From Akkermansia muciniphila (GTDB lineage Bacteria; Verrucomicrobiota; Verrucomicrobiia; Verrucomicrobiales; Akkermansiaceae), in contig CAMDLP010000023.1 in assembly GCA_945901795.1 (NCBI GenBank), forward strand, positions 1-46,175: 46,175 nucleotides of DNA, read 5' to 3'. A program made the position numbers and the translations under genes. The notes beneath the pieces are model-generated. The model saw only the letters and a program-made list of their open reading frames with translations, was not told the DNA's origin and ran no database searches. Shown here in pieces: positions 1 to 8,163 of this stretch. The number at the start of each line of letters is the position of its first letter. Within the stretch, counting starts at the first letter, position 1.

Positions 1-2
1 AC

Positions 3-145
3 GAAGCTTTGCTCGCGCCCACGGCAGCTCCGGCTCTGCCGGATGCGGCGCGGAGCTCTTCAGGCGCTGGCGCCGGGAAGAGGAAGAGCTCCGCACCGCA
101 TGGAGCAGAGCTTCCATCCCCCAAGGCGGCAGCAGAGCGTGCCGC
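3..145. repeat. GC-rich nested palindromic repeat
   Basis: A 12-bp perfect inverted repeat (50-61 with 83-94, GCGGAGCTCTTC/GAAGAGCTCCGC) sits inside a second, nearly perfect pair (3-14 with 103-114, one G-U type mismatch). A third small hairpin follows at 126-145 (GCGGCA/TGCCGC). There is no coding potential. It resembles REP-like intergenic palindromes; the left edge is cut by the window start. Confidence 0.6.
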
Positions 146-485
146 ACTCTAGGGAGGTCAGCGGGCTGCCCGGCTCCAATCCTTAAAGGCATTGGCCTGA
201 GGTCGGCGGCCCCGATTTTTAAAAAAATTCAGCACCTGAGCCCTCCGAACGGGAGGGCGGCAAATTCATTCGTCAGGCCAAATAGCCCGCTTAACCGTAA
301 TATCGACCATTGGCCGCCCATTTCGACCACTTGATTTTATTTGAAATTAAAAAGTAAACTTTAATTAATTTTTTCTTGCTGGGGCCGGAAAAGTCGTGCT
401 AGAACCCAACCGTTAACTGTTACCGCCCTCGAGATTCGCGGTGACGACGGTCTTAAATCCACCTCTCTCCACACACACACCGATC
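146..485. other. Gene-free leader region, AT-rich before the PEP-CTERM gene
   Basis: No convincing gene. A short hairpin is visible near 242-257 (CCCTCC-GAAC-GGGAGG). The stretch 310-385 is AT-rich, in contrast to the GC-rich surroundings, and probably holds the promoter of the gene starting at 486. I could not fix -35/-10 boxes with confidence. The phrase CTGAGGTCGGCGGCCCC near 199 resembles the terminator at 1537-1573, so it may be the terminator of a gene to the left of the window. Confidence 0.35.
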
Positions 486-1501
486 ATGAAGCCAACTCGC
501 AATCTGTTCGCCAGCCTTCTCTCGCTTTCCGTTATCACCCTGGCCGGTTCCCATAGCGCCCAGGCGGCCACCCGGACCTGGGACGGCAGCACAAGCGGCG
601 ATTGGAACGAGCCGACCAACTGGAGTGGTAATTCCCTGCCTTCCGCGAACAACGATAACGCGTCCTTTGCCGGGGCCTTTGGAATCGGAGGCACCGCCAT
701 CACCCTTGGGGCCAATCAAAATACGGAAACCCTGCCAATTTCGACAGCGACCGATTTCAGTCTTAACGACTTCACCCTGACTCTCGCCTCCGGCGACATC
801 ACCCGCTCTGCGACCACCGGCACGCTGCGGGCGACCACCAGTGCGAATGCGCTGGGCTTGGGCACTCTGAACGTGGCCACTGGATCCGCCACCGAGCATC
901 CGATCCGCACGAAAGTAGCTCTCGGTGCCAACCAAACCTGGAGCGTGACCGATATCGCCCAAGTTCTCAACGCCACCAACGAGATCAGCGGCGGCTTCGC
1001 CCTCACCAAGGCCGGTAACGGAAACCTGACCTTCACCGCCGCAAACACTTACACCGGCGACACGATCATCAAGGCCGGAACCCTGGAGCTCAACGGAATC
1101 GCCAGCGTCCTCAGCACCAAGATCATCGTTGGAGACACCGGTTCCAATGGCGCGGTTCTGGACGTGAGCGGCACGACCAGCAACTTCGAGGTGACCGCCA
1201 GCCAGACGCTCAGCGGTATCGGCACTATCAACGGTGGGGCGAGCACCATTCAGGTGAACGGCACCATCGCTCCCGGCGACGTCGATAGGGGGAACCTTGC
1301 GAGCGCAGGAATATCAATTTTGCCAACGGTTCCTACACGCTAGTGTCGCAACAATTATTGGTCAGCTACTTCGGGGACTCTGTAAACAACAGCTTCACCG
1401 GTGGTAACGATTTCGTCATGGTCACCGTGCCGGAACCCAGCGCCGCCCTGCTCGGTGGTCTCGGAGCCCTGTTCCTGCTGCGCCGCCGTCGGAACGCGTA
1501 A
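486..1501 (+). pseudogene. PEP-CTERM protein with autotransporter-type strand repeat, frameshifted
   Basis: Starts MKPTRNLFASLLSLSV, a typical signal peptide ending near AQA; an upstream in-frame ATG at 441 would spoil it. The body contains the autotransporter-associated beta-strand signature (NTYTGDTIIKAGTLELNG, then a GTIAPGD turn). The first frame stops at 1343, but another frame, open from before 1318 to the TAA at 1499-1501, continues logically: INFANGSYTLVSQQLLVSYF, then VPEPSAALLGGLGALFLL and RRRRNA. That is a complete PEP-CTERM sorting tail: VPEP motif, hydrophobic helix, arginine cluster. The frame break lies about 1280-1318, perhaps at the G-run AGGGGG. It may be a real pseudogene, phase variation or a sequence error. 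If intact, the product would be a surface or exported protein anchored through exosortase. No exosortase gene is in the window. Confidence 0.75.
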
Positions 1502-1536
1502 CTGATTTTCGGAGTTAATGGATTTTCTCCGGATTT

Positions 1537-1573
1537 ACAGGGTCGCTGGCTGAGGTCAGCGGCCCTGTTTTTT
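1537..1573 (+). terminator. Intrinsic terminator after the PEP-CTERM gene
   Basis: Stem ACAGGG-CGCTG with CAGCG-CCCTGT (one bulge per arm), loop around GCTGAGGT, followed directly by TTTTTT. It lies 36 bases after the stop at 1501. Confidence 0.8.
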
Positions 1574-1579
1574 GTGCGA

Positions 1580-1643
1580 GAATGTGTTCCGGCTGTTTCA
1601 GCCAGATACATCACTCCCGGCTGAGACAGCAGGGACACATTTT
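1580..1643. repeat. Imperfect palindrome carrying the 3' end of the next gene
   Basis: Arms 1580-1603 and 1619-1643 are near-complementary; both read like AATGTGT-CC-GCTGT-TCAGCC in their own orientation. The right-hand gene on the minus strand (stop at 1598) reads its last 15 or so codons through this element. It looks like a dispersed repeat that has replaced or extended a gene end. Confidence 0.6.
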
Positions 1644-2164
1644 GATAGTTCCCCGGCTTCACCCGGCCAGCCTGTTTCGGAAACCTCGCGAGACGCCCGT
1701 TGCAGGGTGGGGATCCAGAGGCCTTCGCGGGCGATTTGCTCGCCGTCGCGCGGGTAGTCGGCTCGGCCCAGGTTTTTTCCGGCGAGGTGGAAACAGGCCC
1801 AAGCGCGCCACGAGCGGATTTCCGCGCGCGGGCCGCTCATCCGGCTGGCGAGGTGTTGGAAATGGCGGACGGGATTGCCCAGATAGCCGCACTCGCCGCT
1901 CGCCGCCGTTTCAAGAATCCAGACCAGCGCGCGGTAGGGCGGCGGGTTGGTCAGCAGCACCGGATCGCCGCCGGAAAGGTCCGCCATCCAGGATTTATTG
2001 AGCTGGAGAATGGCTTGGGCGGGTTTCCCGGCGAGCCACTGGGACTGCGCGTAACACAGCGCGTCCAGATAGAATTCCGCGCCCTTCGCCGCGCCGTGGC
2101 GGCGGGTGAGCGCGAAATCATGGATTTCCGCCACCGCGGGCAGCCACGGGCAGGCAGGGTTCAC
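1598..2164 (-). CDS. Conserved hypothetical protein
   Basis: 188 codons from a GTG at 2162-2164 (reads VNPACPWLPAVAEIHDFAL); no in-frame ATG lies upstream nearby. Soluble, no signal peptide or membrane segment. It is rich in Trp, Ala and charged residues and contains a helical stretch like a TPR unit (YAQSQWLAGKPAQAILQLNK). I recall similar proteins in Verrucomicrobia but know no function. The C-terminus (CVPAVSAGSDVSG) is encoded by the palindromic repeat 1580-1643, so the ancestral end was probably different. Divergent from the phosphofructokinase gene; the 109-bp gap should hold both promoters. Confidence 0.65.
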   Translation of the reverse strand: MNPACPWLPAVAEIHDFALTRRHGAAKGAEFYLDALCYAQSQWLAGKPAQAILQLNKSWMADLSGGDPVLLTNPPPYRALVWILETAASGECGYLGNPVRHFQHLASRMSGPRAEIRSWRAWACFHLAGKNLGRADYPRDGEQIAREGLWIPTLQRASREVSETGWPGEAGELSKCVPAVSAGSDVSG

Positions 2165-2273
2165 GAAAGTTGGAGAATGCGTGTCGATGCGCCGAACGGA
2201 TAAGTGAATTCCGCACGGATCTCAACCTCTTCACGCTTGCATCTCACTCCGGATCGTCAATTCTCGCCGCCCC

Positions 2274-3500
2274 ATGAGCAATCGTTTAGAAGGAAAAGTC
2301 CTTGTCGCCCAAGGTGGTGGCCCCACTCCCGTGATCAACCAAAGTGTCGTCGGCGTCGCCCTGGAGGCCCGCAAATTCAGCCAGGTGACCTCCATTTACG
2401 GCGCGGTCCACGGCGTCCGCGGCATCATCGATGAAAACTTCGTCGATCTCACCCGCGAGACCACGCACAACCTGGAACAAGTCGCCGGCACGCCGTCTTC
2501 CGGCCTGCTTTCCACCCGCGACAAACCCGACGAGGAATACTGCGCCCGAATGTTCAAGGTGATGCAAGCGCACGACATCCGCTACTTTTTCTACGTCGGC
2601 GGCAATGATTCGTCCGACACCGTCCGCATCGTCAACGAGCAGGCGAAGGAGGCGAATTACGAACTGCGGGCGATCCACATCCCGAAGACGATCGACAACG
2701 ACCTTGAGGAAAACGACCACTGCCCGGGCTTCGGCTCGGCGGCGCGCTTCGTGGCGCAGGCGTTCTCCGGCGTGAACCTCGACAACCGCGCGCTGCAAGG
2801 CGTTTACATCGGTGTGGTGATGGGCCGCCACGCGGGATTCCTCACCGCCGCTTCCTCGCTGGCGCAGAAGTATGTGGATGACGGCCCGCACCTCGTTTAC
2901 GTGCCGGAGCGCCATTTCGTCATGGAAAATTTCCTCGCCGACGTGGACCGCGTCTATCAACAGCACGGCCTCTGCACGATCGCCGTTTCCGAAGGAATTT
3001 CCGATCCCGACGGCACCGCGATGATCACCAAGCTGCTCGGCACCGAGGAGCGTGATTCGCACGGCAACATCCAGCTCTCCGGCACCGGCGCGCTCGGCGA
3101 CCTGCTTTCTAACGAGATCCGCAAGAACCTCGGCATCAAGCGCGTGCGCTCCGATACTTTCGGTTACCTGCAACGCTCGTTCATGGGCATCCAGTCGGAC
3201 CGCGACGCCCGCGAGGCGCGTGAAGTCGGGGAAAAAGCCGTGCAGTTCGCGATGTGGGACAACGTCGATGGCTCGGTGGTGATCCGCCGCCCGGTGCTCA
3301 ACTACAGCGTGGATTACGAACTGGTGGACATCAAAAAAGTCGCCGGCAAAACCCGCCACATGCCGGACAATTTCATCAACGCCACGGGCAACGGCGTGAC
3401 CGAGGATTTCAAGAACTACTGCCGCCCGCTGCTCGGAACGCATCTGCCGGAGCCGCACCGCCTGCGCGCGCCGAAGGTCGCGAAGATACTTCACAAGTAA
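2274..3500 (+). CDS. pfp: 6-phosphofructokinase, PPi-dependent type
   Basis: Phosphorylates fructose 6-phosphate to fructose 1,6-bisphosphate in glycolysis, probably with pyrophosphate. Visible motifs: GGGPTPVINQS at the N-terminus, GGNDSSDT (residues 109-116), IPKTIDNDL with Lys138, and MGRHAGF. In the PFK family an Asp after the GG-x position and a Lys before TIDND (both glycine in the E. coli ATP enzyme) go with PPi use; both are present here. The Asn in GGND is a known variant. 408 residues is normal for this long bacterial class. No Shine-Dalgarno precedes the ATG. A single transcription unit is likely, as a palindromic repeat follows at once. Confidence 0.9.
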   Translation: MSNRLEGKVLVAQGGGPTPVINQSVVGVALEARKFSQVTSIYGAVHGVRGIIDENFVDLTRETTHNLEQVAGTPSSGLLSTRDKPDEEYCARMFKVMQAHDIRYFFYVGGNDSSDTVRIVNEQAKEANYELRAIHIPKTIDNDLEENDHCPGFGSAARFVAQAFSGVNLDNRALQGVYIGVVMGRHAGFLTAASSLAQKYVDDGPHLVYVPERHFVMENFLADVDRVYQQHGLCTIAVSEGISDPDGTAMITKLLGTEERDSHGNIQLSGTGALGDLLSNEIRKNLGIKRVRSDTFGYLQRSFMGIQSDRDAREAREVGEKAVQFAMWDNVDGSVVIRRPVLNYSVDYELVDIKKVAGKTRHMPDNFINATGNGVTEDFKNYCRPLLGTHLPEPHRLRAPKVAKILHK

Positions 3501-3507
3501 GGCTTGC

Positions 3508-3662
3508 CCGTGGACCGCTGGCAGCCTGCTGCCGCTATCAGGTGTTGCCAGCCTGCTGGCGGACGCGGGATTAACGTGCGCTCACGGCTGCCACTCCATG
3601 CCATGCCATGCCGCAGCAGGCTGCGAGCATCATAGCGGCAGCTGGCTGCACGCAGTCCACGG
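3508..3662. repeat. 155-bp palindromic intergenic element
   Basis: The ends (3508-3538 and 3632-3662) are reverse complements with few mismatches; the core motif GCAGCC-GCTGCCGCTAT is shared by both arms. Inside, a second imperfect pair (GCCAGCCTGCTGGCG against CGCAGCAGGCTGCG) and a CATGC triplet run near the tip are visible. It fills the gap between the convergent pfp and rhodanese-like genes. It is non-coding and could act as a bidirectional terminator or be a MITE/REP-like unit. Confidence 0.7.
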
Positions 3663-3668
3663 CTTCAC

Positions 3669-4205
3669 TCAATCCATCTCGACGCGATAGCGCGGGATGG
3701 ACTTGTCGATTTCACGGCTCCACGCGTCGATCCCGCCGAGCAGGCCGTAGGTCTCGTTCATTCCGTGGCCGCGGAACCACGCGACCTGGTCGAGCACGTT
3801 CCGCCCGCTGTGGTCGTAAAGCAGGATCCGGGTGTTAGGATCGCCGGCGAAGAGCTGCTGTTGGAGTTCCTGGGTGAAAAATTCCGAGCCGGGAATCACC
3901 ACCGCCTCGTGCTCCTCACGCATACGAAGGTCGATGAGACGCAGTCCGGAAATCTGCTCATGCGCGACGGACGGCTCCATCCACATCGCGGAATCGTGGA
4001 CGTGGCTGGCGAGCAAATGTGCAAGCACCTCGTCCACCGGGATTTCCGAGCGGGCGCAAAGTTCGGCGAGAGTCTCGTCGTTAGAAAACGCGCAGCTCTG
4101 GCAGCCACCGAGATGGTAGCGGGCGAAAATCGCGCGTTTCGCGCCGGGCAGGGTTTCGAGAATCAACCCCATCGGGGAATCGGCGGAAAGATCGGCGGGT
4201 TGCAT
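3669..4205 (-). CDS. Rhodanese-like domain protein without the catalytic cysteine
   Basis: Start chosen at MQPADLSADSP (4205); the longer frame to 4322 would overlap the KH gene and begins with an implausible Arg/Lys stretch. N-terminal part (about residues 10-60) has FARYHLGGCQSCAFSNDETL, a CxxC signature like the small DUF1858/hybrid-cluster-associated domain. The C-terminal half is a rhodanese fold (LRLIDLRMREEHEAVVIPGS and LLYDHSGRNVLDQVAWFRGHG). The active-site loop, normally YCxSGxR, reads YDHSGRN, so the sulfur-carrying Cys is Asp. Sulfurtransferase activity is therefore unlikely; a regulatory or binding role is possible. Downstream partner of the KH gene, 37 bp apart, same strand. Confidence 0.75.
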   Translation of the reverse strand: MQPADLSADSPMGLILETLPGAKRAIFARYHLGGCQSCAFSNDETLAELCARSEIPVDEVLAHLLASHVHDSAMWMEPSVAHEQISGLRLIDLRMREEHEAVVIPGSEFFTQELQQQLFAGDPNTRILLYDHSGRNVLDQVAWFRGHGMNETYGLLGGIDAWSREIDKSIPRYRVEMD

Positions 4206-4242
4206 CGCCGGAAAGCTAGCCGTCTCGCAGTGGAAAACAACC

Positions 4243-4860
4243 TTATGCTCCCGCCCCTTTTTTGGCGAGAAACGCCGCCTCTTCCTCGTGCGAGTGGATT
4301 TGTAGCAAGGCCTGCACTCCATGCAGTGCGGCGTTGGCTTTCAGAATGCTGCGGATCGCGGCAGCGGTGTGACCTTCCCGGCCGATGAGGAGCACCACAT
4401 CCTTTTTCACCAGCACGAGTTTGAAGCGCAGCCCGGTCGGCCCCATTTCGGAAACCTTGATCTGCGCGTGGTTAGGCTCGTCGATCAGGTTCACGGCCAC
4501 GTATTGGAGGAAATTCTTCAGGCGGAGAATGATCGCCTGCATTTCCGACGGGCTGATGCTTTTTGCGACCGGCGCAACCGGCGTGGAGCCTCTGAAATCC
4601 CAGTTCATCACCTTGTAACTGGCCATCCGTTTGAAGAAACCGATCACATCGACCTCTTGATTCGCCGCCTTCCTCACTGCGGGCAGGGCGGCCCGGAAGT
4701 CCCACTCCATCACCTGCACTCTCCCTAACCGCTTCAGCGACCGGGCGATTTCAAGCTCCCGGATCTCCGTGTTCAGGAGGCCCATGAAATCCCAGTCGGT
4801 GACTTGGGTTTCCCCGAGCTGCTTGAGAGAACTGGCGATTTTGGAGACACGGTTCGGCAT
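4243..4860 (-). CDS. KH-domain RNA-binding protein with N-terminal triple repeat
   Basis: The C-terminal third is a KH domain of the KhpA/YlqC kind: LKNFLQYVAVNLIDEP, then LIGREGHTAAAIRSILKA, where GREG is the nucleic-acid-binding GxxG loop. The family binds small RNAs and rRNA. The N-terminus has three copies of a roughly 18-residue unit ending in a WDF triplet: residues 8-25 (..QVTDWDF), 38-55 (..QVMEWDF) and 73-89 (..KVMNWDF). ATG at 4860 is preferred over a GTG at 4875. It is probably the first gene of a two-gene unit with the rhodanese-like gene, divergent from pssA. Confidence 0.75.
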   Translation of the reverse strand: MPNRVSKIASSLKQLGETQVTDWDFMGLLNTEIRELEIARSLKRLGRVQVMEWDFRAALPAVRKAANQEVDVIGFFKRMASYKVMNWDFRGSTPVAPVAKSISPSEMQAIILRLKNFLQYVAVNLIDEPNHAQIKVSEMGPTGLRFKLVLVKKDVVLLIGREGHTAAAIRSILKANAALHGVQALLQIHSHEEEAAFLAKKGAGA

Positions 4861-5005
4861 GATTTTCGGCCACACTCTAAACCTTGGTAAGCCAGCCGCT
4901 CAAATCAAAAAACGCGCGGCGTCCATCCAGCGACGGCAAGTTTACTGACAAAACCGGGGATTTTTACGCTGTTTCCAGCGCGCAATCCGTGGCTAAACTC
5001 CCGGC

Positions 5006-5884
5006 ATGCCGAGGGAACGCGATCCGGACGAACCGAAAATCTACTTTTTGCCGAACTTGATGACGGCTCTGAATCTGGCCTGCGGGTTTTTCGCCGTGGT
5101 GATGATCGTCGTCGGACTCATCGAGGTGCAGAGAAGATCCGGCGAGGTCAAACTGCCCGACAAGGAGTATTACGAAATCTCCAAGCGCTATTACGAATAC
5201 GCGATCCTGCTGATTTTCGGCTCCTGCCTGTTCGACCTTCTCGACGGCCGGCTGGCGCGGCTCGGCGGCCAGGAATCCCCCTTCGGCCAGCAGTTCGACT
5301 CGCTCGCCGACATCATCTCCTTCGGCATGGCTCCGGCGATGCTGCTTTCCCGCGCGGTGCTTTTCCCGCTCGGCAACACCGGCTGGGCGATCGCCCTGAT
5401 CTATCTGGTCTGCGGCGCGATGCGGCTGGCGCGGTTCAACTGCCTCGCCGCCCTGCCGAAAAGGCCCGGCGCTTCCACCGATTTCCGCGGCCTGCCGATC
5501 CCGATGGCCGCCGGTTTCATTGCTTCGCTGACCTTCCTGCTCATGGACCTTTACAAGAACGACCACGAGCTCGGCCTGTGGAAATACATCCTGGCAGGCG
5601 CCATGCTGGGGCTTTCCCTGCTGATGATCAGCGACATCCGCTACCCGAGTTTCAAAAAAGTCGGCTTCCGGACCCGCGGCACCTTCGGCGCGATCGTCAT
5701 CGCCGTGCTGGTCATCTACGTGACCGTGCAGTTTCGCTACGTGATGCCGGTGGTGCTGTTCAGCATCTATCTGCTTTATGGAATGATCCGGCCGTGGATT
5801 TCCCAGCGTTTGAGAAAGGAAATCGAGGTGGAAACCGACGGCGATGAGGAGCCCGCGCCCCCTGAATCGAGAAAAGAAGTCTAG
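5006..5884 (+). CDS. pssA: CDP-diacylglycerol-serine O-phosphatidyltransferase
   Basis: Makes phosphatidylserine from CDP-diacylglycerol and serine in the membrane, the precursor of phosphatidylethanolamine. The full CDP-alcohol phosphotransferase signature DGxxARx8GxxxDxxxD is present: Asp80, Gly81, Ala84, Arg85, Gly94, Asp98, Asp102. N-terminal YFLPNLMTALNLACGFFAV is typical of PssA, and several further membrane helices are visible (for example AIVIAVLVIYVTV). 292 residues. The C-terminal tail is acidic and soluble. It is followed one base after its stop by the M28-like gene, so the two are co-transcribed. Confidence 0.9.
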   Translation: MPRERDPDEPKIYFLPNLMTALNLACGFFAVVMIVVGLIEVQRRSGEVKLPDKEYYEISKRYYEYAILLIFGSCLFDLLDGRLARLGGQESPFGQQFDSLADIISFGMAPAMLLSRAVLFPLGNTGWAIALIYLVCGAMRLARFNCLAALPKRPGASTDFRGLPIPMAAGFIASLTFLLMDLYKNDHELGLWKYILAGAMLGLSLLMISDIRYPSFKKVGFRTRGTFGAIVIAVLVIYVTVQFRYVMPVVLFSIYLLYGMIRPWISQRLRKEIEVETDGDEEPAPPESRKEV

Positions 5885-5885
5885 C

Positions 5886-6788
5886 ATGGACGCTCCGAAA
5901 CGCCGCTCGCCGTGGGTCATCTTCCTGCTGGTCCTGCTCCCCGTCTGGCTGGTCGCATCCGGCATCGGCGCGCTCTGGTATTATTTTCACCGCGAGAAAA
6001 AGCAGGCGCTCGTCGAGCAGGAGCGCTTCGTCCAAGCCGTCTCCGCACCCCTGTTGGCGGATGATTTGCGGAAAATCGTCGAAGTCATCGGCGAGCGGAA
6101 CGCATCCTCGGAAACCGCTGCCGCCAACCTCTCCCGCACCGCCTCGATGATCGAGGGCTTGCTCGGCCCGTCGAACACCGGCTACCCGGTCCGCCGCACC
6201 AACGGCCCCGGGAAATGGCCGATTCTCCAAGTCACCCTCGCCGGAAAAAATCCGGAAACCCCAGCCGTCTGGGTGCTCACCTCCTACGACAGCCGGATCG
6301 GATCGCGCGGCGCCGAAGCCAACGCCACCGGCCTCGCCGCCACCCTCGCCGCCGCCCAGGCGCTCGCCCGCGACAAGCCGAATTTCCCCATCCATTTCGT
6401 CTTCCTGCCCCACGCGAACGATTTGGAATCGCCGGTCGTCGAGACCGCGGCGAAATTTGCCGAACTCGCTAAATCGCCCAAAGCCGTCCTCTGCATCGAG
6501 TCGATGGGCGCGGGCGAAACATTATGGCTGAGTTCCCGCGATACCACCGCCGCACCCCTCAATCTCGTCTCCGGCCTCGGCGCAGTTTACGGCGCGGAAG
6601 TCATTTGCCTCGGGGAAGACACCGACTTGGCGAGCACGCTGTTTCAAATGAACCTGCCCGCCGTCCGCGCCGCGACCCGCCCGCTGCTGCTCCCCGACGA
6701 GGCAGACGAAAAGCTGCCGTTCGCCCCGACCGTGGCCGCCTCCACCGGCCGCCTGATCGAGTTGATCCGCCGCTGCGCCGCCAAGTAG
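5886..6788 (+). CDS. Membrane-anchored M28 peptidase-like protein, metal site degenerate
   Basis: Start at MDAPKRRSP (5886), one base after the pssA stop. One N-terminal membrane anchor (VIFLLVLLPVWLVASGIGALWY) leaves the rest outside the inner membrane. Residues about 95-150 look like the M28 zinc-peptidase core (VWVLTSYDSRIGSRGAEANATGLAATL laid on the family pattern aHYDs..GA.DNasG). The His becomes Ser and the bridging Asp is missing, so at least two zinc ligands are lost. Peptidase activity is doubtful. Coupling to pssA hints at an envelope role, but this is inference only. Confidence 0.6.
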   Translation: MDAPKRRSPWVIFLLVLLPVWLVASGIGALWYYFHREKKQALVEQERFVQAVSAPLLADDLRKIVEVIGERNASSETAAANLSRTASMIEGLLGPSNTGYPVRRTNGPGKWPILQVTLAGKNPETPAVWVLTSYDSRIGSRGAEANATGLAATLAAAQALARDKPNFPIHFVFLPHANDLESPVVETAAKFAELAKSPKAVLCIESMGAGETLWLSSRDTTAAPLNLVSGLGAVYGAEVICLGEDTDLASTLFQMNLPAVRAATRPLLLPDEADEKLPFAPTVAASTGRLIELIRRCAAK

Positions 6789-6887
6789 ATCAAGATTCCT
6801 CGTTGCAGAAATCCCGATGCGGTCCAAAATCTAATTCTCACACGAAATCGCCAGGAACTTCCCGCCGATTCCTCCCCACTTTCTTCC

Positions 6888-8081
6888 ATGCGCCCCACCG
6901 ACCTCGACCCTACCTTCATCTCCCACGCCCCCGGCTATTGGTCGGACGAAGCCACGGAAAACTGGGATGACCACCGCTGGCAGCTCAGAAATCGCGTTGA
7001 TTCCCTCGCGGATCTCGACCTGCGGCTCAATCTGACCGACGAAGAACGCGCCGGCGTCCTGCTCGCCGGCACCAAGCTCGCGATGTCGATCACGCCGCAC
7101 TTTTTCAATCTCATCGACCGCGATGACCCGGATTGCCCGATCCGCCGCCAGGTGATTCCGCGCATCGAAGAAGGCTGGAACGCACCCGAGGAAATGGCCG
7201 ATCCCTGCGGCGAGGATTCGCACATGCCGGTTCCGGGCCTCGTCCACCGCTACCCGGACCGGGTGCTGTTCCTGGTGACCGACCGCTGCGCCTCCTACTG
7301 TCGCTACTGCACCCGCTCGCGGGTCGTCTCCGGCGTCGGCGAGCAACACTTGGAAACCCAGTGGGAACCGGCTTTCAAATATCTCGAAAAGCACACCGAA
7401 ATCCGCGACGTCCTGCTCTCCGGCGGCGATCCTCTGCTCTTCTCGGACGACCGCCTCGATAAAATCCTCACCCGCCTGCGGGCCATCCCGCACCTCCAAT
7501 TCATCCGCATCGGCTCGCGGATCCCCATTTTCCTGCCCCAGCGGATCACCCCCGAACTCTGCACGATGTTGAAAAAGCACCACCCGCTTTTCATCTCCAT
7601 CCACAGCAACCACCCGCGCGAACTCACCAGCGAAGTCCGCGACGCCCTCGGCCGCCTCGCCGACGCCGGCATCCCGCTCGGCAACCAAAGCGTCATGCTC
7701 CGCGGCGTGAACGACAGCGTGGAAATCCAAAAGGCGCTCGTCCAGAAGCTCCTGATGTGCCGCGTGAAGCCGTATTATCTCTACCAGTGCGACCTCATCA
7801 ACGGCTCGTCCCACCTCCGGACGCCCGTCGCGGAAGGCGTGGCGATCATCGAAGGCCTCCGCGGCCACACCACCGGCTACGCCATCCCCCAGTTCGTCAT
7901 CGACGGCCCCGGCGGCGGCGGGAAAATCCCGATCAATCCGAATTACGTAGTCGATACCGCGACCGGCAAGATCACCCTGCGGAATTTCGAAGGCGAAATC
8001 TTCGAGTATCCCGATCTGACACCGATCCCGGCCTTGGATTTGGAGCGACTGCATCAGCAAGCGCTGAGCCGCTCGATCTGA
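6888..8081 (+). CDS. KamA/EpmB-family radical SAM lysine 2,3-aminomutase
   Basis: Converts L-lysine to beta-lysine with a 4Fe-4S cluster, SAM and PLP, or modifies EF-P (EpmB branch). Cluster motif CxxxCxxC at Cys134, Cys138, Cys141 (CASYCRYC). The PLP lysine of the family is Lys346 in the GGGGKIPINPNY loop, and LSGGDPLL follows the cluster. 397 residues fits full KamA enzymes rather than the shorter EpmB (about 340), and the GGGGK-IP-NPNY tail is KamA-like. No acetyltransferase (ablB) or EF-P ligase (epmA) gene is adjacent, so the product's fate is unknown. ATG 6888 lacks a Shine-Dalgarno; the 82 bases to purL suggest possible co-transcription. Confidence 0.85.
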   Translation: MRPTDLDPTFISHAPGYWSDEATENWDDHRWQLRNRVDSLADLDLRLNLTDEERAGVLLAGTKLAMSITPHFFNLIDRDDPDCPIRRQVIPRIEEGWNAPEEMADPCGEDSHMPVPGLVHRYPDRVLFLVTDRCASYCRYCTRSRVVSGVGEQHLETQWEPAFKYLEKHTEIRDVLLSGGDPLLFSDDRLDKILTRLRAIPHLQFIRIGSRIPIFLPQRITPELCTMLKKHHPLFISIHSNHPRELTSEVRDALGRLADAGIPLGNQSVMLRGVNDSVEIQKALVQKLLMCRVKPYYLYQCDLINGSSHLRTPVAEGVAIIEGLRGHTTGYAIPQFVIDGPGGGGKIPINPNYVVDTATGKITLRNFEGEIFEYPDLTPIPALDLERLHQQALSRSI

Positions 8082-8163
8082 TCTGCCGGCCCATTCCGCT
8101 TGCGCTCACGGTCCTGCGTCCTAGCATCCAGCGCTTTCCAAAGCTCTGTCGCTCACCGCTCCC

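Noticed and set aside
2286-3494. 402-codon minus-strand frame opposite pfp
   Set aside because: Arg/His/Val-rich shadow of the phosphofructokinase gene; no domain.
6831-8060. 409-codon minus-strand frame opposite the KamA gene
   Set aside because: Antisense shadow in GC-rich DNA; product has random composition and no motif.
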